DNA of 64,000 bases from CAYZJV01 sp964478945 (GCA_964478945.1 CAYZJV010000002.1:29923-93922); one strand, 5' to 3'; positions 34,010 to 43,350 are shown, counted from the first letter of the stretch. Notes: a model not told the origin generated them from the letters alone. Numbers and translations are program-made.

Positions 34010-35008
34010 CTATTGGATCCAGTCGGAGAAGCGGCTCGAAAGATCGTCGCGCATCGCGGCGGCTTCTTCCGCATCATACTCGAACAACTTGATCTCGCTG
34101 AGTGCAGGAAGAGGTCCGGGACCCGGCAAATAATCGACAACCACGCGGCGTTGGCGTGTGGTCAGGATGATCTCGTAGGCTTCCGGAGAAGTCACGAAAT
34201 CCATGAACAGCTCGGCAGCCTTCGGATTCGGTCCGTTGGCAATGATACCCGAGGCGTCGAAGCGTGCACCGGTCCCCTCTTCGGGATAGACATAGATCAC
34301 CGGGTATCCTTCGGAAATGTACTTGGCCACATTCGCTTCGCCGGTGACACCGATACCATACTCTCCACGTGCGACCGATTCGGGAACGGCAGTGGACGAG
34401 GCCACGAAGACCGCATTCCGAGCCAGCTTCTTGAGTTGATCCTCACCGTACAGCTTGTAGAACATATAGATTTGGGCATATGCCGAACCGGAAAGGGCGG
34501 GATTCGCCAAGATGATCTCTCCCTTGTACTTCGGATCGATCAGATCGCTCCACTTGGTGGGATACGAACCTTCGGGAAGGATATCGGTGTTGACGATGAA
34601 GGTCTGCAGAGGCATCGAATATCCATAGTAGCGTGGTGGATCGGCGGTGTCGCGTACATCGGCTTTCAGATCATCGTGATTGGCGCATTTGTAACCGCGG
34701 AAGAGGTCGTAGTGCGCATCATAGGTCTCTTTTGCGATACCCAACAGGATATCACCCTGTGGTCGCGGTTGTTCCGCGTTGAGCCTGGTGATCAATTCTC
34801 CGGAACCTGCCCGGATCAAATCAACCTTGATATCCGGATGATGGGCCTGGAAAGCCTTCACCAGAGCATCCGCCTCATCCTCAGCAGCCGCACTCCAAAT
34901 GGTGAGTGCCGTTGGTTCGGCCTCGGCGGCACCTTCAGTCGCACCTGCTGCGAACATGGGCAGACACGCAAGAGCGACCAACAATCCCAATACTAACAAT
35001 CGTTTCAT
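34010..35008 (-). CDS. ABC transporter solute-binding protein (FbpA/AfuA-like)
   Basis: A secreted binding protein of about 332 residues. Signal peptide LLVLGLLVALACLPMFAAGA, then ALTIWSAAAEDEADALVKAF, the N-terminal strand of FbpA/AfuA/spermidine-type binders. MPLQTFIVNTDILPEG and WSDLIDPKYKGEI are family features. The start at 35008 is set by GGAGG; an in-frame ATG further upstream is not favoured. AfuA-type proteins bind hexose-6-phosphates and FbpA binds iron. The iron Tyr-Tyr pair could not be placed with certainty, so the ligand is left open. Confidence 0.87.
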   Translation of the reverse strand: MKRLLVLGLLVALACLPMFAAGATEGAAEAEPTALTIWSAAAEDEADALVKAFQAHHPDIKVDLIRAGSGELITRLNAEQPRPQGDILLGIAKETYDAHYDLFRGYKCANHDDLKADVRDTADPPRYYGYSMPLQTFIVNTDILPEGSYPTKWSDLIDPKYKGEIILANPALSGSAYAQIYMFYKLYGEDQLKKLARNAVFVASSTAVPESVARGEYGIGVTGEANVAKYISEGYPVIYVYPEEGTGARFDASGIIANGPNPKAAELFMDFVTSPEAYEIILTTRQRRVVVDYLPGPGPLPALSEIKLFEYDAEEAAAMRDDLSSRFSDWIQ

Positions 35009-35257
35009 GGAAACCTCCTTCATGACGATAGTCCTTTCACAATGTGATTCTATCCTCAGTCTACCGCAAAACAAACAAAAAGCAAGAAAAAATTAGAAAA
35101 AACAAGTTTCCAATCGGAAGAAGCGAAAGGTCCATGATGAAGAAATCACAATCACACTGCAACAACACCACATCTCAGGTGAAGGAGTGGATACAGAAAG
35201 AGAGAGCCCACTTATGCAAGCAGGCTCCAAAATTCGAGAGTAGCTGTCGAAAATATC

Positions 35258-35617
35258 TTAGAAGGATTGGGAAAACTGAACCTTCACTCCATTGGGATCG
35301 AGCACATAGAAGAATTTTATATGTTCGTTGGGTTGGAAAGGACCGCTCTCCACCGCAATACCCTTCTCCTTGATAAAGGCCAAGGTCTGGTCAAGAGAAT
35401 CGACAGCGAAACCCAAAGTAACCGCATCACCAGGTTCCGCAGGCGGCCCCTTGCGTTGAATCAGTTCCACTTGGGTCTCCCCACTTCCAAGAAACGCGAT
35501 CTCGCTGCCCCGATCCGCCTCGAATCGGCGATTCACCGGCAAACCCACGATATCACGATAGAAAGCGATCGATTCATCCAAATCCTTTACCAACACTGTC
35601 GTCCAACAATACCGCAT
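35258..35617 (-). CDS. VOC-superfamily (glyoxalase/bleomycin-resistance-like) protein
   Basis: A 119-residue vicinal-oxygen-chelate protein. The N-terminal TTVLVKDLDESIAFYRDIVGL and the C-terminal FFYVLDPNGVKVQF are typical of the fold. Metal-ligand positions include Glu in TQVELIQRKG, although the final Glu usually found in D-P-x-G-x-x-x-E is Gln here. GGAGG lies 5-6 bp upstream of the ATG. It is apparently monocistronic. Substrate unknown; lactoylglutathione lyase, dioxygenase and resistance roles are all possible. Confidence 0.8.
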   Translation of the reverse strand: MRYCWTTVLVKDLDESIAFYRDIVGLPVNRRFEADRGSEIAFLGSGETQVELIQRKGPPAEPGDAVTLGFAVDSLDQTLAFIKEKGIAVESGPFQPNEHIKFFYVLDPNGVKVQFSQSF

Positions 35618-35776
35618 GGCATCCTCCTTTTACTGTCGAATAGTATATCAGTTTATCCAGTTCTCTTGAATGTAGTGCTCCCATTTTTTCCAAACGGAAG
35701 AAAATCCTTGCGTATGGAGTACCTACCTCTTGCATAAAAAGAAAAGCAGACGCATCCTTCCAACGAGGAGATCGCC

Positions 35777-36268
35777 ATGTCAAAAGCCAATCGCATCGAA
35801 TACATCCAAGAGCACATCGACCAAATAGCAACCACACTTTCCCAAGCATATCTGGAGGATGGGAATTTCATAGAGTTCTACATGGGCCAGATCTCGACAC
35901 CTTTGCAGCTGTTCCTGTTCAAGCCAATGGTGTTGGAAACAGCGATCCTGATGTTGCATCACCTCGGGAAATCCGATTCAGATCTATTCGGAACCCTTCT
36001 GGAGGAAACACAAGCGATCGCAGAGGAGTTGCATGCACATATCGCATCCTACGTCGAAATACGATTGGAGGCGTATCAAACATGTTCGGATGTGTTTGAG
36101 TGCTTCTCCGAGTCATGCTCCAAGAGTGCCCAGTCTGCGATCGAGGATAAGGATCTTCCTATCCGCGGCAGCTCATCCTTGAAGTCTTCGAGAGTCCACT
36201 GGAACGTCGCCCTTCAAGAATCCTGCGAACACATCGGGAAGGTTGCCAAAGAAATCACATCACTCTGA
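35777..36268 (+). CDS. Hypothetical protein, largely helical
   Basis: I do not recognise this 163-residue protein. It is predicted largely alpha-helical from its composition, has no signal peptide or clear membrane segment, and contains clustered Cys residues in the middle (TCSDVFECFSESC). A GAGGAG lies 7 bp before the ATG, and codon use resembles neighbouring genes, which supports a real gene. It stands alone between the VOC gene and the diguanylate cyclase gene. No function is proposed. Confidence 0.6.
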   Translation: MSKANRIEYIQEHIDQIATTLSQAYLEDGNFIEFYMGQISTPLQLFLFKPMVLETAILMLHHLGKSDSDLFGTLLEETQAIAEELHAHIASYVEIRLEAYQTCSDVFECFSESCSKSAQSAIEDKDLPIRGSSSLKSSRVHWNVALQESCEHIGKVAKEITSL

Positions 36269-36297
36269 AATAGTTGCTTTTCTTCACCATTTCACAA

Positions 36298-36324
36298 TTG
36301 GACAACCGTAATCATTTCGTCCAA
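36298..36324. promoter_or_regulatory. Inverted repeat upstream of the diguanylate cyclase gene
   Basis: TTGGAC (36298-36303) and GTCCAA (36319-36324) form perfect arms. Within it, GGACAACCGTA (36300-36310) is repeated in inverse orientation at 38089-38099, on the other side of the diguanylate cyclase gene. It may be a terminator of the unknown gene or an operator. Confidence 0.3.
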
Positions 36325-36457
36325 ACCACTCCTATTTGCACTCCAATGTGCACGTCCTCCATCCACATAATTTGCCACTTGTCGTTTTCACTACTTTCTT
36401 CGCATATGTGTGTGCATATGTTGCACCTTTTTCCAGGGTAAGTTATCTTTCCTTCAA

Positions 36458-38035
36458 ATGGACATCATCACAATCTTCAAGACCGCAACCTTCCTCTCCG
36501 CGTTCATCTCCACGGTACTTGCCATCCACGTCCATATCACCAAATCGAAATCACTACCGATGAAGTTCCTCGTGGGACTGCTCGCAGCCAATGTGGTGTA
36601 TGCAATCAGCTATCTCCTGGAGATCAATGCCGATGGGCTGTCCCAAGCCATCTTCTTCCTTCAGATGGAGTACATCGGCATCTTCTTCATCCCCGTATTT
36701 TGGATATTCATCGCCTGGACCTACCATCCCGGTGACAGCGAGTACAATCACACACTACTTGGCAAACTCAGAATACTGTACGCCATTCCGATCATCGTAA
36801 ACCTATTGGTGTGGACCAACGAATGGCACCACCTCATATATAACGACATCGTATTGCAAGAGGGAGTGCCACTGACCCTGATCGAAGTCGATCGAGCATT
36901 CGGTTTCTGGATCATCAACAGCCTCATCATCATACTGTATCTCATCGGCACCTCCCGCATGGTGTACAACCTCTTCAAATCGGAAGGAGGTTACCGCAGG
37001 CAATACCTCTTGCTCACCTTGGCCTCGCTCCCTCCCCTATTCTCCTATACATTGGTCTTGTTGAAAGCAGTACCGTATCATTTCGACACGACTCCGACTG
37101 CATTCGCCCTATCGGGATTGCTGCTGTTCTGGGCAATGGCTACGAAACAGCTGTTCGACCTCCTTCCGATCGCACACAATATGGTGGTCAATGCCATGGC
37201 GGATGCGATGATCGTCCTCGATACGAAACGGAGACTCATCGAAGGCAACCGTACCGCACGGGAATTGCTGTTGGGAAACCATCCCGATCCGATCGGCAAA
37301 CGCATTGACGAATTGAATCCACGTCTCGCCCACATCTTCGGTGCATCCGGTACGGAAACTCCCGATAGGATAGAAGCCGAGATCATCCTCCCTTCGGAAG
37401 AAGGAAGAAGGATATTTTCCATCTCACAATCCGCCATAAGCGACACCCGTCACGGATCGATGGGATACCTGTACCTGCTCCACGATGTCACCGAAGATCG
37501 GGAACGCATGAAAAGACTGGAACACTTGGCCACCCACGATGGACTCACCGGCTTGTTGAACCACCGGCAATTCATGCATCTCGCTACCGACATCGCACAA
37601 AGGATGACAGAAGCAAAAGAGGGATCCTTTTCCATGATCATGTTCGATCTCGACCATTTCAAACGCGTCAATGACACCTATGGCCACAGTGCCGGAGACC
37701 TGTTGCTGTATAGGATTGGACAACTGGTGACCGATTTGGCCAAGAACGGCGAAATCTGCGCACGCTATGGAGGCGAGGAGTTCATCATCCTATGCACAGG
37801 GGGAACAGAAGAGGAAGCCTATGACCTGGCCGAATCCATCCGAAGCACCATCGAACAAACCTCCATCACACACCAAGGCCATGCAGTGCAGGTGACCGCC
37901 AGTTTCGGAGTGGGCCACTACGATCCCACCTCGAACGGCAAATGGGAAACCTGCATCAACCAAGCCGATACAGCCCTCTACAGAGCCAAAGAGGAGGGAC
38001 GCAACAGGGTATGTTGCTTCTCAGCAACCTCTTGA
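36458..38035 (+). CDS. Membrane diguanylate cyclase: 7TM sensor, PAS and GGDEF
   Basis: A protein of about 525 residues. Residues 1-230 form about seven hydrophobic helices like the N-terminal 7TM domain of some histidine kinases. A PAS-like domain follows (NAMADAMIVLDTKRRLIEGN), then GGDEF (THDGLTGLLNHRQFM, MFDLDHFKRVNDTYGHSAGD, CARYGGEEFIIL). The active-site GGEEF is intact, so it should make cyclic-di-GMP from GTP. The upstream R-x-x-D inhibitory site is absent (K-N-G-E at that position), so product feedback is probably weak. The start at 36458 lacks a strong ribosome site; 36410 is an alternative. The gene stands alone. Confidence 0.88.
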   Translation: MDIITIFKTATFLSAFISTVLAIHVHITKSKSLPMKFLVGLLAANVVYAISYLLEINADGLSQAIFFLQMEYIGIFFIPVFWIFIAWTYHPGDSEYNHTLLGKLRILYAIPIIVNLLVWTNEWHHLIYNDIVLQEGVPLTLIEVDRAFGFWIINSLIIILYLIGTSRMVYNLFKSEGGYRRQYLLLTLASLPPLFSYTLVLLKAVPYHFDTTPTAFALSGLLLFWAMATKQLFDLLPIAHNMVVNAMADAMIVLDTKRRLIEGNRTARELLLGNHPDPIGKRIDELNPRLAHIFGASGTETPDRIEAEIILPSEEGRRIFSISQSAISDTRHGSMGYLYLLHDVTEDRERMKRLEHLATHDGLTGLLNHRQFMHLATDIAQRMTEAKEGSFSMIMFDLDHFKRVNDTYGHSAGDLLLYRIGQLVTDLAKNGEICARYGGEEFIILCTGGTEEEAYDLAESIRSTIEQTSITHQGHAVQVTASFGVGHYDPTSNGKWETCINQADTALYRAKEEGRNRVCCFSATS

Positions 38036-38078
38036 ATCTCCATCCGGTCGATAGATCATATCAATCCACTTTATCACA

Positions 38079-38099
38079 TTGACAAACATACGGTTGTCC
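38079..38099 (+). promoter_or_regulatory. Candidate promoter/operator of the DUF4432 gene
   Basis: TTGACA (38079-38084) is followed after 17 bp by TTGAAT. GACAA (38081-38085) and TTGTC (38094-38098) form an inverted repeat overlapping the -35 box. The 11-nt word TACGGTTGTCC here is the reverse complement of one at 36300. Confidence 0.35.
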
Positions 38100-38150
38100 C
38101 TTTGAATGGAGGAAGAACCAAAGCATACAAACGGGGACCAAGGGGGATTC

Positions 38151-39173
38151 ATGACCAACGGAAGAACCATACAAATCATGCTCGATCGACCTATGTTCGG
38201 TGAAACCGAACGATTGATTGCCTCTACACACGACATCTCGATCCACTCATTCAGGTATTCGAGTGGAGTTGAAGCACTTGGGATCGCAATTGGCAGGAGC
38301 AACATCACCTGGCTTCCCTATCTTGGTTCGGAAATCTGGGACTGGACCATCGATGGAACAAGCCAAAAATTCACCGGTTTCATGGATGAGCCGGCATATG
38401 GCAGAACCTTTCGTCAAAACTATGGAGCATTCCTGATCCACTGTGGATTGCTAGCCATGGGAAACCCAACCGAACACGATACACACCCGCAGCATGGTGA
38501 AATTCCCATCTCACAACCACAATCCTCATGGATTGAAATCGATGTGAACAACGATGAGTATCCCATTGCTTTGGCAAGTCAATTCCGAATGCATGAACCG
38601 TTCAAGGCCAGCTACCTGTTCACACCTGTGGTCCGCATCCATGCAAGTGGAACAAAAATGATGGTTGACGGAACACTGGAGAATATGGCAAAGACACCAC
38701 TGCACTACCAGTATCTCGCGCACATCAACTTCGCCTATCCGAAACAAGGAACACTCGACTACTCAATTCAACATTTCACGCAACATGAGGTGGAAATACT
38801 CCAGGACGTCATACCGGGTGTGGTTTCCCAACCGGAAAAGATGCGGACCCTTGACGAATCGATGGAGTATGATCCTGAACTCGTAGCCATTATAAACCAC
38901 TCCCGTAAGGCCAAGAGCACCTTTGGGGATGGTCGCCATATGGTCAACAAATGCATCATCGAAGATCACAAGACCCTGTGGACCGTCGCCGACACCATTG
39001 CATTGGACCATACCGTGGCATGGTTGACCAAGACTCCAGACAGGGGGGCATGTGGATTCTCCCTGCCTGCAACCAGTGGTCCCACAGGGTTTTATCATGA
39101 AAATCAGAAGGGAAACATAAAAACTCTTGCAGGGAAAGACAAGGTACACCTCTGGTTCGGTTTCGGGGTAAGC
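38151..39173 (+). CDS. DUF4432-family aldose-1-epimerase-like protein, 3' end lost in gap
   Basis: A galactose-mutarotase-fold protein of which 341 codons are visible. Features: EALGIAIGRSNITWLPYLG, GLLAMGNPTEHDTHPQHGEI, and near the end GFSLPATSGPTGFYHENQKG and the pattern LAGKDKVHLWFGFGV, which usually lies within a few residues of the C-terminus. Only a short tail is therefore missing in the gap. The ATG at 38151 follows AAGGGGGA; the in-frame ATG at 38106 is less likely. Proteins of this family probably epimerise or bind a sugar in catabolic clusters. Confidence 0.78.
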
Positions 39174-39273
39174 NNNNNNNNNNNNNNNNNNNNNNNNNNN
39201 NNNNNNNNNNNNNNNNNNNNNNNNNNNNNNNNNNNNNNNNNNNNNNNNNNNNNNNNNNNNNNNNNNNNNNNNN
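39174..39273. other. 100-N gap, true unknown sequence
   Basis: A 100-N placeholder. Unlike the gap at 28013, the flanking ends share no overlap. It should contain the last residues of the DUF4432 gene and the C-terminal one or two helices of the MFS gene, so the real missing length is probably over about 150 bp. Confidence 0.85.
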
Positions 39274-40346
39274 CTGCCTCCTCCCACCAGATACATGAGC
39301 AGGTGTTCGGTGACGAATATCTTCGAACAGTATTCTATCAGCAGTGGCCATACGGGACCACACCCGAATCCCAAGAGGAAGATCGCGATGAAGAGCAAGA
39401 AACCCACCTCTCCCAAAGGGAGGAAAATCAAGATTACCACTGAAGCACCCATCATTGCCATGTGAGTCAACAATGTCCTCGGATGATTGGCATACACACG
39501 GAACATGGAAATCAATCTGGAGACTCCCAATCCCACCCAAAACATGGAGAGGGCGAACGAGGATTGTGATTCTGAAGCGGAGAGGGCTTCATAGACATAG
39601 ACTGCAAACCAGCTGCCCACCGCCCCTTCTATCATCACATACGAGACCATGGTCAAAAAGAGAAAAGGGAATGCGTAGCGTACACCACTTGGTGCAACCA
39701 CCATGTCGGTAGACTCTGGGATGATTTGCGAATCCGGAATACTGTTGTCTCCATCTCCGCCCGGCTTCATCATGGTAGGAACCACTCTTCTCTTCCATGG
39801 CTGGAATATCAGGAGCCAGACTGCTATCGCTATACAGAAGGTGAACAGTCCCACCATGTTGCCTATACGAGGAACGGATAGTTCCACACGAAGCAACAAT
39901 CCCACCAGCAGGGGAGCGAAGAATGCCCCCAGAGCATAGAAGAATTGGGAAGTGTAGAGCATCCGATTCGAGCCGTTGGAAGTGGTGATCAGTGTGGTGC
40001 CGATCGATTCCACCAAACCACCTGCTCCTCCTATAACGATCATCACCAGTACAAGCATGAAGAAATTCGGCAACAAACCTATCAGAAACAGCAATACCGA
40101 CGAAATGATGAGAGAGACCACCGCTATTGCCAATAGAGGAAGCTTCCTTGAGGCATGAAGTTTCCCCACTCCCATCGAACAGAGGGTGAATGCGGCAAAC
40201 TGTAGAAGAAACAGTATTCCGAAATTACCTACAGGGACCATAAATTGATTCGAAAACCAAGGGACCAATGCAGGAACGGTGTTAACGGAAATGGCAAAGC
40301 CGGCGAGGCTGATGACCAACCCCGCCCGACGCATGGTGTTCAGCAT
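39274..40346 (-). CDS. Major facilitator superfamily transporter, C-terminus lost in gap
   Basis: A 12-helix type secondary carrier of which 357 residues are visible. N-terminal helices LVISLAGFAISVNTVPALVPW and FGILFLLQFAAFTLCSM lead to the MFS loop GKLHASRKLPLLA, a central cytoplasmic linker (PGGDGDNSIPDSQI), and then the second half with helices up to about number 11. It overlaps the M24 type A gene by 7 bp, so it is the last gene of the M24-ASRT-M24 operon and probably carries the substrate or product of those proteins. Confidence 0.8.
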
Positions 40347-41509
40347 GGGATTTCGTGTATCTCTCCTATCGGATTCGAAAGTACTTCACACCCATCTTTG
40401 GTGATCACCACTCCCGTCTCCCATCTCAGTCCGAACGAAGAACCGGATGCGAATGTGTCGACTTGGAAGGTCATGTTGGGTTCAAGGGCATAGTTCGAGG
40501 AAGTCTCCATCCACGGAGCCTCTACCTCGATCATTCCCGTTCCATGGCACGGTCCATAGACGAAGTTCTCCTTCCGTCCCGAATCGACATATTTTTGATA
40601 GAAGTTCTTGGCGACCGAAGAGGCTTGTACACCAGCTCTGAGTTGATCATAGGTCCAACGGTGCATATCGAGACAGAATTGCACTAGTTCCCTTTTCTCA
40701 CCCACCAACGGTCCCATGCTTATCGGTATTCCAATACTCGGTGAATACCCTTCGATCTTCGCCGAAAGATTCAGCTGGACAATATCGCCTTTCTTGATTT
40801 CACGGTACGTGGAACGGCTGATCGCATGACTGGTCGACTTCTCGCTGAACACATACATGGGAAGCCCTTCATACTCGGCCCCATGCTCGTAAATGGTCTT
40901 CTGTGCGATACCCACCATCTGCAACTCGGTCATTCCGGGTTTGATCGCTTTCATCACCTCTTGTGTAGCCAGTTCGACGATCCTGAAGCCCTCGCGCATG
41001 CAGGCCAATTCGTTCTCGCTCTTGATCACCCTAAGCTTGCGCACGATGTCATCGGCCCGTACAATCTCGGCCTCGGGATAATTGGCCTTCAATCCCTCCA
41101 ATTGGATAGGATTGGTCACCAGGTACCCCGCCACTCCGATGCGGAGGCGTTTTCCCTTCACACCAAGGTGGGCAAACACATCCGAGTATGTCGAAGGGCT
41201 GAATTCGGGATACGCGGGGTCGGCCGACTCCCGGTACTCGAGCAAGGTGAAGATCTCCTTCAACACACTCCTGTCGGCAGCATATTTCTGACTCTCGGGA
41301 CCAACCATCAAGGCCGCCTTCCCGTTTGGAGCAATCGCTACCCCCGCCGTTTCGAACAACGGCCAGAAATTGGTGAAATACCGTACGAAGGAATAATCGG
41401 CCTCGGTACAGTTGGACACCAATACATCCAGATCCGCCTCCTCCACCAATTTCGCAGCCTTCGCAATCCTCTCGAAATATTCCTGCTCAGGAATGGTAAC
41501 CCGTTTCAT
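40340..41509 (-). CDS. M24-family (creatinase fold) protein, type A
   Basis: A 389-residue pita-bread-fold protein. Type A features shared with 62812-63993: VGPESQKYAADRSVLKEI, LEYRESADPAYP, and VYGPCHGTGMIEVEAPW, which carries the conserved active-site His. The two metal-ligand Asp of M24 aminopeptidases are absent (IVQLNLSAKIEGYSPSIGIP in place of D-x-G...D-x-T-R), so it resembles creatinase, a metal-free member. It may hydrolyse a C-N bond in a small molecule instead of a peptide. Start at 41509 behind GGGGAG. A hairpin (41553-41576) lies in the 134-bp gap to the ASRT gene. Confidence 0.82.
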   Translation of the reverse strand: MKRVTIPEQEYFERIAKAAKLVEEADLDVLVSNCTEADYSFVRYFTNFWPLFETAGVAIAPNGKAALMVGPESQKYAADRSVLKEIFTLLEYRESADPAYPEFSPSTYSDVFAHLGVKGKRLRIGVAGYLVTNPIQLEGLKANYPEAEIVRADDIVRKLRVIKSENELACMREGFRIVELATQEVMKAIKPGMTELQMVGIAQKTIYEHGAEYEGLPMYVFSEKSTSHAISRSTYREIKKGDIVQLNLSAKIEGYSPSIGIPISMGPLVGEKRELVQFCLDMHRWTYDQLRAGVQASSVAKNFYQKYVDSGRKENFVYGPCHGTGMIEVEAPWMETSSNYALEPNMTFQVDTFASGSSFGLRWETGVVITKDGCEVLSNPIGEIHEIPC

Positions 41510-41552
41510 CTTCTTACTCCCCTTACTGCAATCAATCATATGGTGTGATATC

Positions 41553-41576
41553 GCTATGCACAACAATTTTCATAGC
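41553..41576 (-). other. Intercistronic stem-loop
   Basis: GCTATG (41553-41558) pairs with CATAGC (41571-41576). It lies in the 134-bp space between the ASRT-domain gene and the M24 type A gene. No internal promoter is obvious, so it may modulate relative expression within the operon. Confidence 0.35.
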
Positions 41577-41643
41577 AATGGATAATGCGATCCCCTCAAG
41601 CAACAGTGTACCCGAGGAAATCGATCATCACGAATATCACTTT

Positions 41644-42006
41644 CTATTCCGTGTACGGTGCCACAGGATAGTAGGCCATGTCCTTGCGTCTATCGAGACG
41701 TCCGAATACCGCGACGACCGGTACATCGCTGGTGAGCACCAATGCATACTGGCCGAATGGTATCACATAGCCATCACCCCAGATCGGCATATCCATACGA
41801 AAACACGAGACCCGTTTGGGAGGCACCTCAAGATGGAGATTCTCCTTCGGATCGGCATCCTCGAACAGAAGGTCTATCTTGAGATTGGCCTTCTTGGAAC
41901 CATAGTTGACCACCATGAGCGCCTCATGGGCCTTCGGTCCATCCATTCCCTCGGGATGGGGAGGCAAATCCCCATCGGCAAACACCCACGTCTTCTTTCC
42001 AATCAT
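41644..42006 (-). CDS. Anabaena sensory rhodopsin transducer (ASRT)-family protein
   Basis: A 120-residue beta-sandwich protein. Family pattern: a G-x-x-x-W-x-x-x-x-G opening (IGKKTWVFADGDLPP), HEALMVVNYGSKKANLKIDLLFED, DPKENLHLEVPPKRVSCFR, and LTSDVPVVAVFGRLD near the end. ASRT was found as a soluble partner of a cyanobacterial rhodopsin, but its superfamily was predicted to bind small molecules such as carbohydrates. No rhodopsin is present here. It lies between two M24 genes (15 bp after type B), as its paralogue at 58740 lies with an importer and two M24 genes. Confidence 0.85.
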   Translation of the reverse strand: MIGKKTWVFADGDLPPHPEGMDGPKAHEALMVVNYGSKKANLKIDLLFEDADPKENLHLEVPPKRVSCFRMDMPIWGDGYVIPFGQYALVLTSDVPVVAVFGRLDRRKDMAYYPVAPYTE

Positions 42007-42021
42007 GGTTATCCCTCCTCC

Positions 42022-43194
42022 CTATACATTCTTTGAAAGAATCGCATCCATCGGCGGACACAAAGGTTCACATCCATTTTCTGTGATCACATACCCGGTC
42101 TCGATCCTCGCTCCATGGAATTCGGGATGGCCGAAGAAACTCACATCCACACAGACGGTCATGCCAGGAACCAACACATCTTCGCTGTTGGGTCCGAAGA
42201 AGGGTCCTTCAGCTTCCATCAACCCTATGGTATGGGCGAACGGACACACGAGGTAATCGATCAAGCCATTCTTCACGAACGACTTCCGTCCAGGCACATC
42301 CAGTTCCCTACCCGTTACTCCGGGACGCAGCATTTCCTTGGTCAATGCGAACGTCTCCCTCAGGTAGTTCACACAATCCTTCTGCCTCTGGGTATAGGTA
42401 CCATTCACCGGAAGGGTCTCCCCCATCACTCCTGCGTATCCATTGATCCTCGGAGCAATGCCGAGCATCACCAATTCGCCATCGAGCATCTTCTTGTTCA
42501 AAGCCGTGGGGACGACCGCCTTGGCCCGTTCTCCGCTACCTACGATACAGGAGAAGGCGAAACTGTTGGCGCCGGCCTTCCTACATACGTATTCACCTTC
42601 GGCGGCAACCTGGTGTTCGTAGATGCCAGGGGCCACAATCGCCTTCATCGCCTCGTACGCTTCGAACGTAAGGGTGAAGGCGGACCGTATCTGTTCAACC
42701 TCCCAAGGGGACTTGATTGCGCGCAGCGCTTCATACTCATCGGTGATATCGACCAGCTTGCTTCCGCTGAAGCCCGCTTCGAATTGCACATACACATTGT
42801 GGGGCAATGCGGGAGTACCCACGATTCCGATGGAACGCATGGGAATATTGGCCGCGGCCAACTCCTTGTACAGACTGTCGAACGTACTGATCTTGGCATT
42901 CGGATACTCTTCATCGGGAACCATGAACGGCGTGAAGTTCCTCGTATCGGTGATCGCGCTGCTCATCTTTGCGAAAGGTTCGCTCTCGGGTCCTCCGAGC
43001 AGCAACGGATCCCCATCCACCGGAAGCAGCACGCAACCCTTCTCGAACTGTGGACACCATCCGGTGAGATACCATCCGTTGGCCACATTCAACTCATCGT
43101 AGTAGATAAGCGCAGCATCGAGTGCGTTCTTGCGAAGGATGTCCCGTACCTTCTCTATCCTCTTTTCCGTTTCCTGTGCGTGATAATATGACAC
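42022..43194 (-). CDS. M24-family (creatinase fold) protein, type B
   Basis: A 390-residue pita-bread-fold protein and first gene of this operon. Shared with the type B protein at 61612 are the C-terminal pattern GMTVCVDVSFFG...ARIETGYVITENG and the G-S-G-(E/D)-R motif (IVGSGERAKAVVP). The catalytic His region is FAHTIGLMEAEGPF. The metal-ligand Asp pair is missing (LVMLGIAPRINGYAGVMGE). The start is GTG at 43194, preceded by GGAGGAG. Transcription is probably controlled by the ACAACGTTGT site at 43248. Confidence 0.82.
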   Translation of the reverse strand: MSYYHAQETEKRIEKVRDILRKNALDAALIYYDELNVANGWYLTGWCPQFEKGCVLLPVDGDPLLLGGPESEPFAKMSSAITDTRNFTPFMVPDEEYPNAKISTFDSLYKELAAANIPMRSIGIVGTPALPHNVYVQFEAGFSGSKLVDITDEYEALRAIKSPWEVEQIRSAFTLTFEAYEAMKAIVAPGIYEHQVAAEGEYVCRKAGANSFAFSCIVGSGERAKAVVPTALNKKMLDGELVMLGIAPRINGYAGVMGETLPVNGTYTQRQKDCVNYLRETFALTKEMLRPGVTGRELDVPGRKSFVKNGLIDYLVCPFAHTIGLMEAEGPFFGPNSEDVLVPGMTVCVDVSFFGHPEFHGARIETGYVITENGCEPLCPPMDAILSKNV

Positions 43195-43247
43195 TTTGAT
43201 CTCCTCCTTTGTTCACCATGTGGTCAACTGATGTATATACTTAATTT

Positions 43248-43257
43248 ACAACGTTGT
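43248..43257. promoter_or_regulatory. LacI-type operator ACAACGTTGT
   Basis: A perfect 10-bp palindrome within TTTACAACGTTGTATCC, 54 bp before the M24 type B start. It is one of four perfect copies in the window, all in promoter regions. The LacI protein encoded at 54272 is the likely ligand because a near-copy lies in its own promoter. Confidence 0.7.
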
Positions 43258-43350
43258 ATCCACATAATATTGTAAATCCCTTCCACGGGAAGTCAAGCAA
43301 AACCTATTGCCGACGATACCCCTTCCATATCATGGATCCCACTCCGCTCA

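Noticed and set aside
35134..35373. Small open frame of about 80 codons (starting M-M-K-K-S) with a fair AAGG ribosome site
   Set aside because: Its second half overlaps the clear VOC gene on the other strand and the protein resembles nothing I recognise; it could be a gene remnant but the evidence is too thin.
38763..40346. One protein read through the 39174-39273 gap
   Set aside because: The two sides of the gap belong to genes on opposite strands; the run-through frame is made only of Ns and antisense sequence.
18375..41509. A creatinine degradation pathway (creatininase plus creatinase-fold proteins)
   Set aside because: The creatininase-like protein lacks a key metal-ligand His, lies in a different operon far from the M24 genes, and no sarcosine oxidase or dehydrogenase is seen.
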